Of a stretch of DNA of 34,305 nucleotides, positions 33,886 to 34,305 are shown piece by piece. The position numbers and the translations under genes are program-made. Position 1 is the first letter of the stretch. Every line of letters starts with the position of its first letter. Source of the DNA: Oscillospiraceae bacterium (GTDB lineage: Bacteria; Bacillota; Clostridia; Oscillospirales; CAG-272); NCBI GenBank assembly GCA_015064125.1, contig SVSV01000006.1, positions 1-34,305 on the forward strand. Reading direction: 5' to 3'. Below the pieces are notes generated by a model. That model made no database searches and had not been told where the DNA came from. It saw nothing but the letters and a program-made list of their open reading frames with translations.

Positions 33886-33981
33886 ATGCAACGCCCGAAA
33901 GCAGGGCGAAAAAATTCAATTATAGAACAAATTTTCGATAATTTCGGCGAGGCTATGAAAAGTCTAAAAAATCTAAAGTAA
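33886..33981 (+). CDS. 31-residue basic amphipathic peptide, unknown
   Basis: ATG 33886 is preceded by AAGAGGTGA at good spacing. The product has a Lys/Arg-rich start (MQRPKAGRKN) and a helix-like rest (IIEQIFDNFGEAMKSL) with alternating hydrophobic and charged residues. It ends 18 bases before the next gene. No family recognised. The ribosome binding site and its place between a terminator and another gene argue that it is real, but the length leaves doubt. Confidence 0.5.
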   Translation: MQRPKAGRKNSIIEQIFDNFGEAMKSLKNLK

Positions 33982-33999
33982 AAAGTGAGGTAAAAAAAC

Positions 34000-34305
34000 A
34001 TGAAAAACATGAAATCCGGTACCAAAATGAAAATCTTTGTTGTTGTGGCGCTGCTGATCGCTTGCGCCGGCATCGTACTGCTTGGTAACGTGTCCCAGGG
34101 CTTCCAAAACATGAACCCCAACGAATGGCAGCTGCGTAAGGTCAATACCGAAAACCTGTATCAGCAGCTTGATTTTGCCGATACCGACGGTAAGCTTGAG
34201 AACGGCGCTGACGGTATTACCGTAACGATCGATGACGAGAACGTGCTGAAGGTGAACGGCACGGCGCAAACCGAAAAGGTCGTTGTGGTAGGCACTACCA
34301 CTCTC
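34000..34305 (+). CDS. Membrane-anchored extracytoplasmic protein, cut by the window end
   Basis: 102 codons are visible and the frame is open at the edge. A short basic N-terminus (MKNMKSGTKMK) is followed by one hydrophobic segment (IFVVVALLIACAGIVLLG, about residues 12-29), so it is a signal anchor or signal peptide. The part beyond has GITVTIDDENVLKVNGTA followed by a beta-strand-like run, a pattern seen in beta-sandwich domains of phage and mobile-element structural proteins. ATG 34000 follows GTGAGGT. Base composition is closer to the chromosome than to rep. It could be a surface protein of the element; the function is unknown. Confidence 0.65.
   Translation, partial: MKNMKSGTKMKIFVVVALLIACAGIVLLGNVSQGFQNMNPNEWQLRKVNTENLYQQLDFADTDGKLENGADGITVTIDDENVLKVNGTAQTEKVVVVGTTTL

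Overview
The window reads as part of a chromosome from a Gram-positive, probably clostridial (Firmicutes/Bacillota) gut-type bacterium, followed at its right end by the start of a mobile element. The evidence is the gene order dprA-topA-trmFO, rnc-smc-ftsY and nadD-yqeK-rsfS-leuS, several consensus sigma-A promoters with 17-bp spacers, AGGAGG-type ribosome binding sites, and many U-tailed hairpin terminators. The DNA is GC-rich until about 31.8 kb and then becomes visibly AT-richer. The species cannot be named from this sequence alone.

Left block (1-5050, + strand): the 3' end of dprA, then topA (apparently frameshifted near 1750), trmFO overlapping topA by 4 bases, and rnc, closed by two terminators. 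A minus-strand cassette of three genes (8650 to 5112) sits between rnc and smc, which are usually neighbours in Firmicutes. It encodes a neutral-ceramidase-like protein, a NagA-type deacetylase and a divergent NagB-like protein, and has a consensus promoter and a 24-bp palindrome in its leader. Housekeeping then resumes (9012-18766, +): smc, ftsY, rdgB, yhbY, nadD, yqeK, rsfS and leuS are tightly packed, and rpsU has its own strong promoter and terminator. Together these serve chromosome condensation, membrane targeting, nucleotide clean-up, NAD synthesis, ribosome assembly/silencing and tRNA charging.

Middle block (18810-31763): a DUF368 (PopT-type) membrane protein and ligA on the minus strand; divergently a small flavodoxin-like protein, then tRNA-Lys(TTT). 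The tRNA 3' end is the first element of a perfectly periodic 124-bp tandem array (22848 to about 23290). Next come a DUF554 membrane protein and a very large PHP-domain protein with lamin-tail-like regions. On the minus strand an MBL-fold hydrolase, gltX and glnS form an operon.

Right end (about 31.8 kb to the edge): an AT-rich accessory region with a GC-rich hairpin, a C9/G6 stem-loop resembling an origin (nick) region, and a Rep_trans-family initiator/relaxase carrying a C-terminal zinc ribbon. A decayed second copy of that zinc-ribbon terminus follows, then a small frameshifted gene, a UUCG-loop terminator, a 31-codon ORF and the start of a membrane-anchored protein. This looks like the left part of an integrated rolling-circle element (ICE/IME, plasmid or inovirus-like); the window is too short to decide which.

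The least explained signals are the tRNA-tail-derived 124-bp array with its C3-A70 mismatch in the tRNA, the remnant second Rep terminus, and the two apparent frameshifts.
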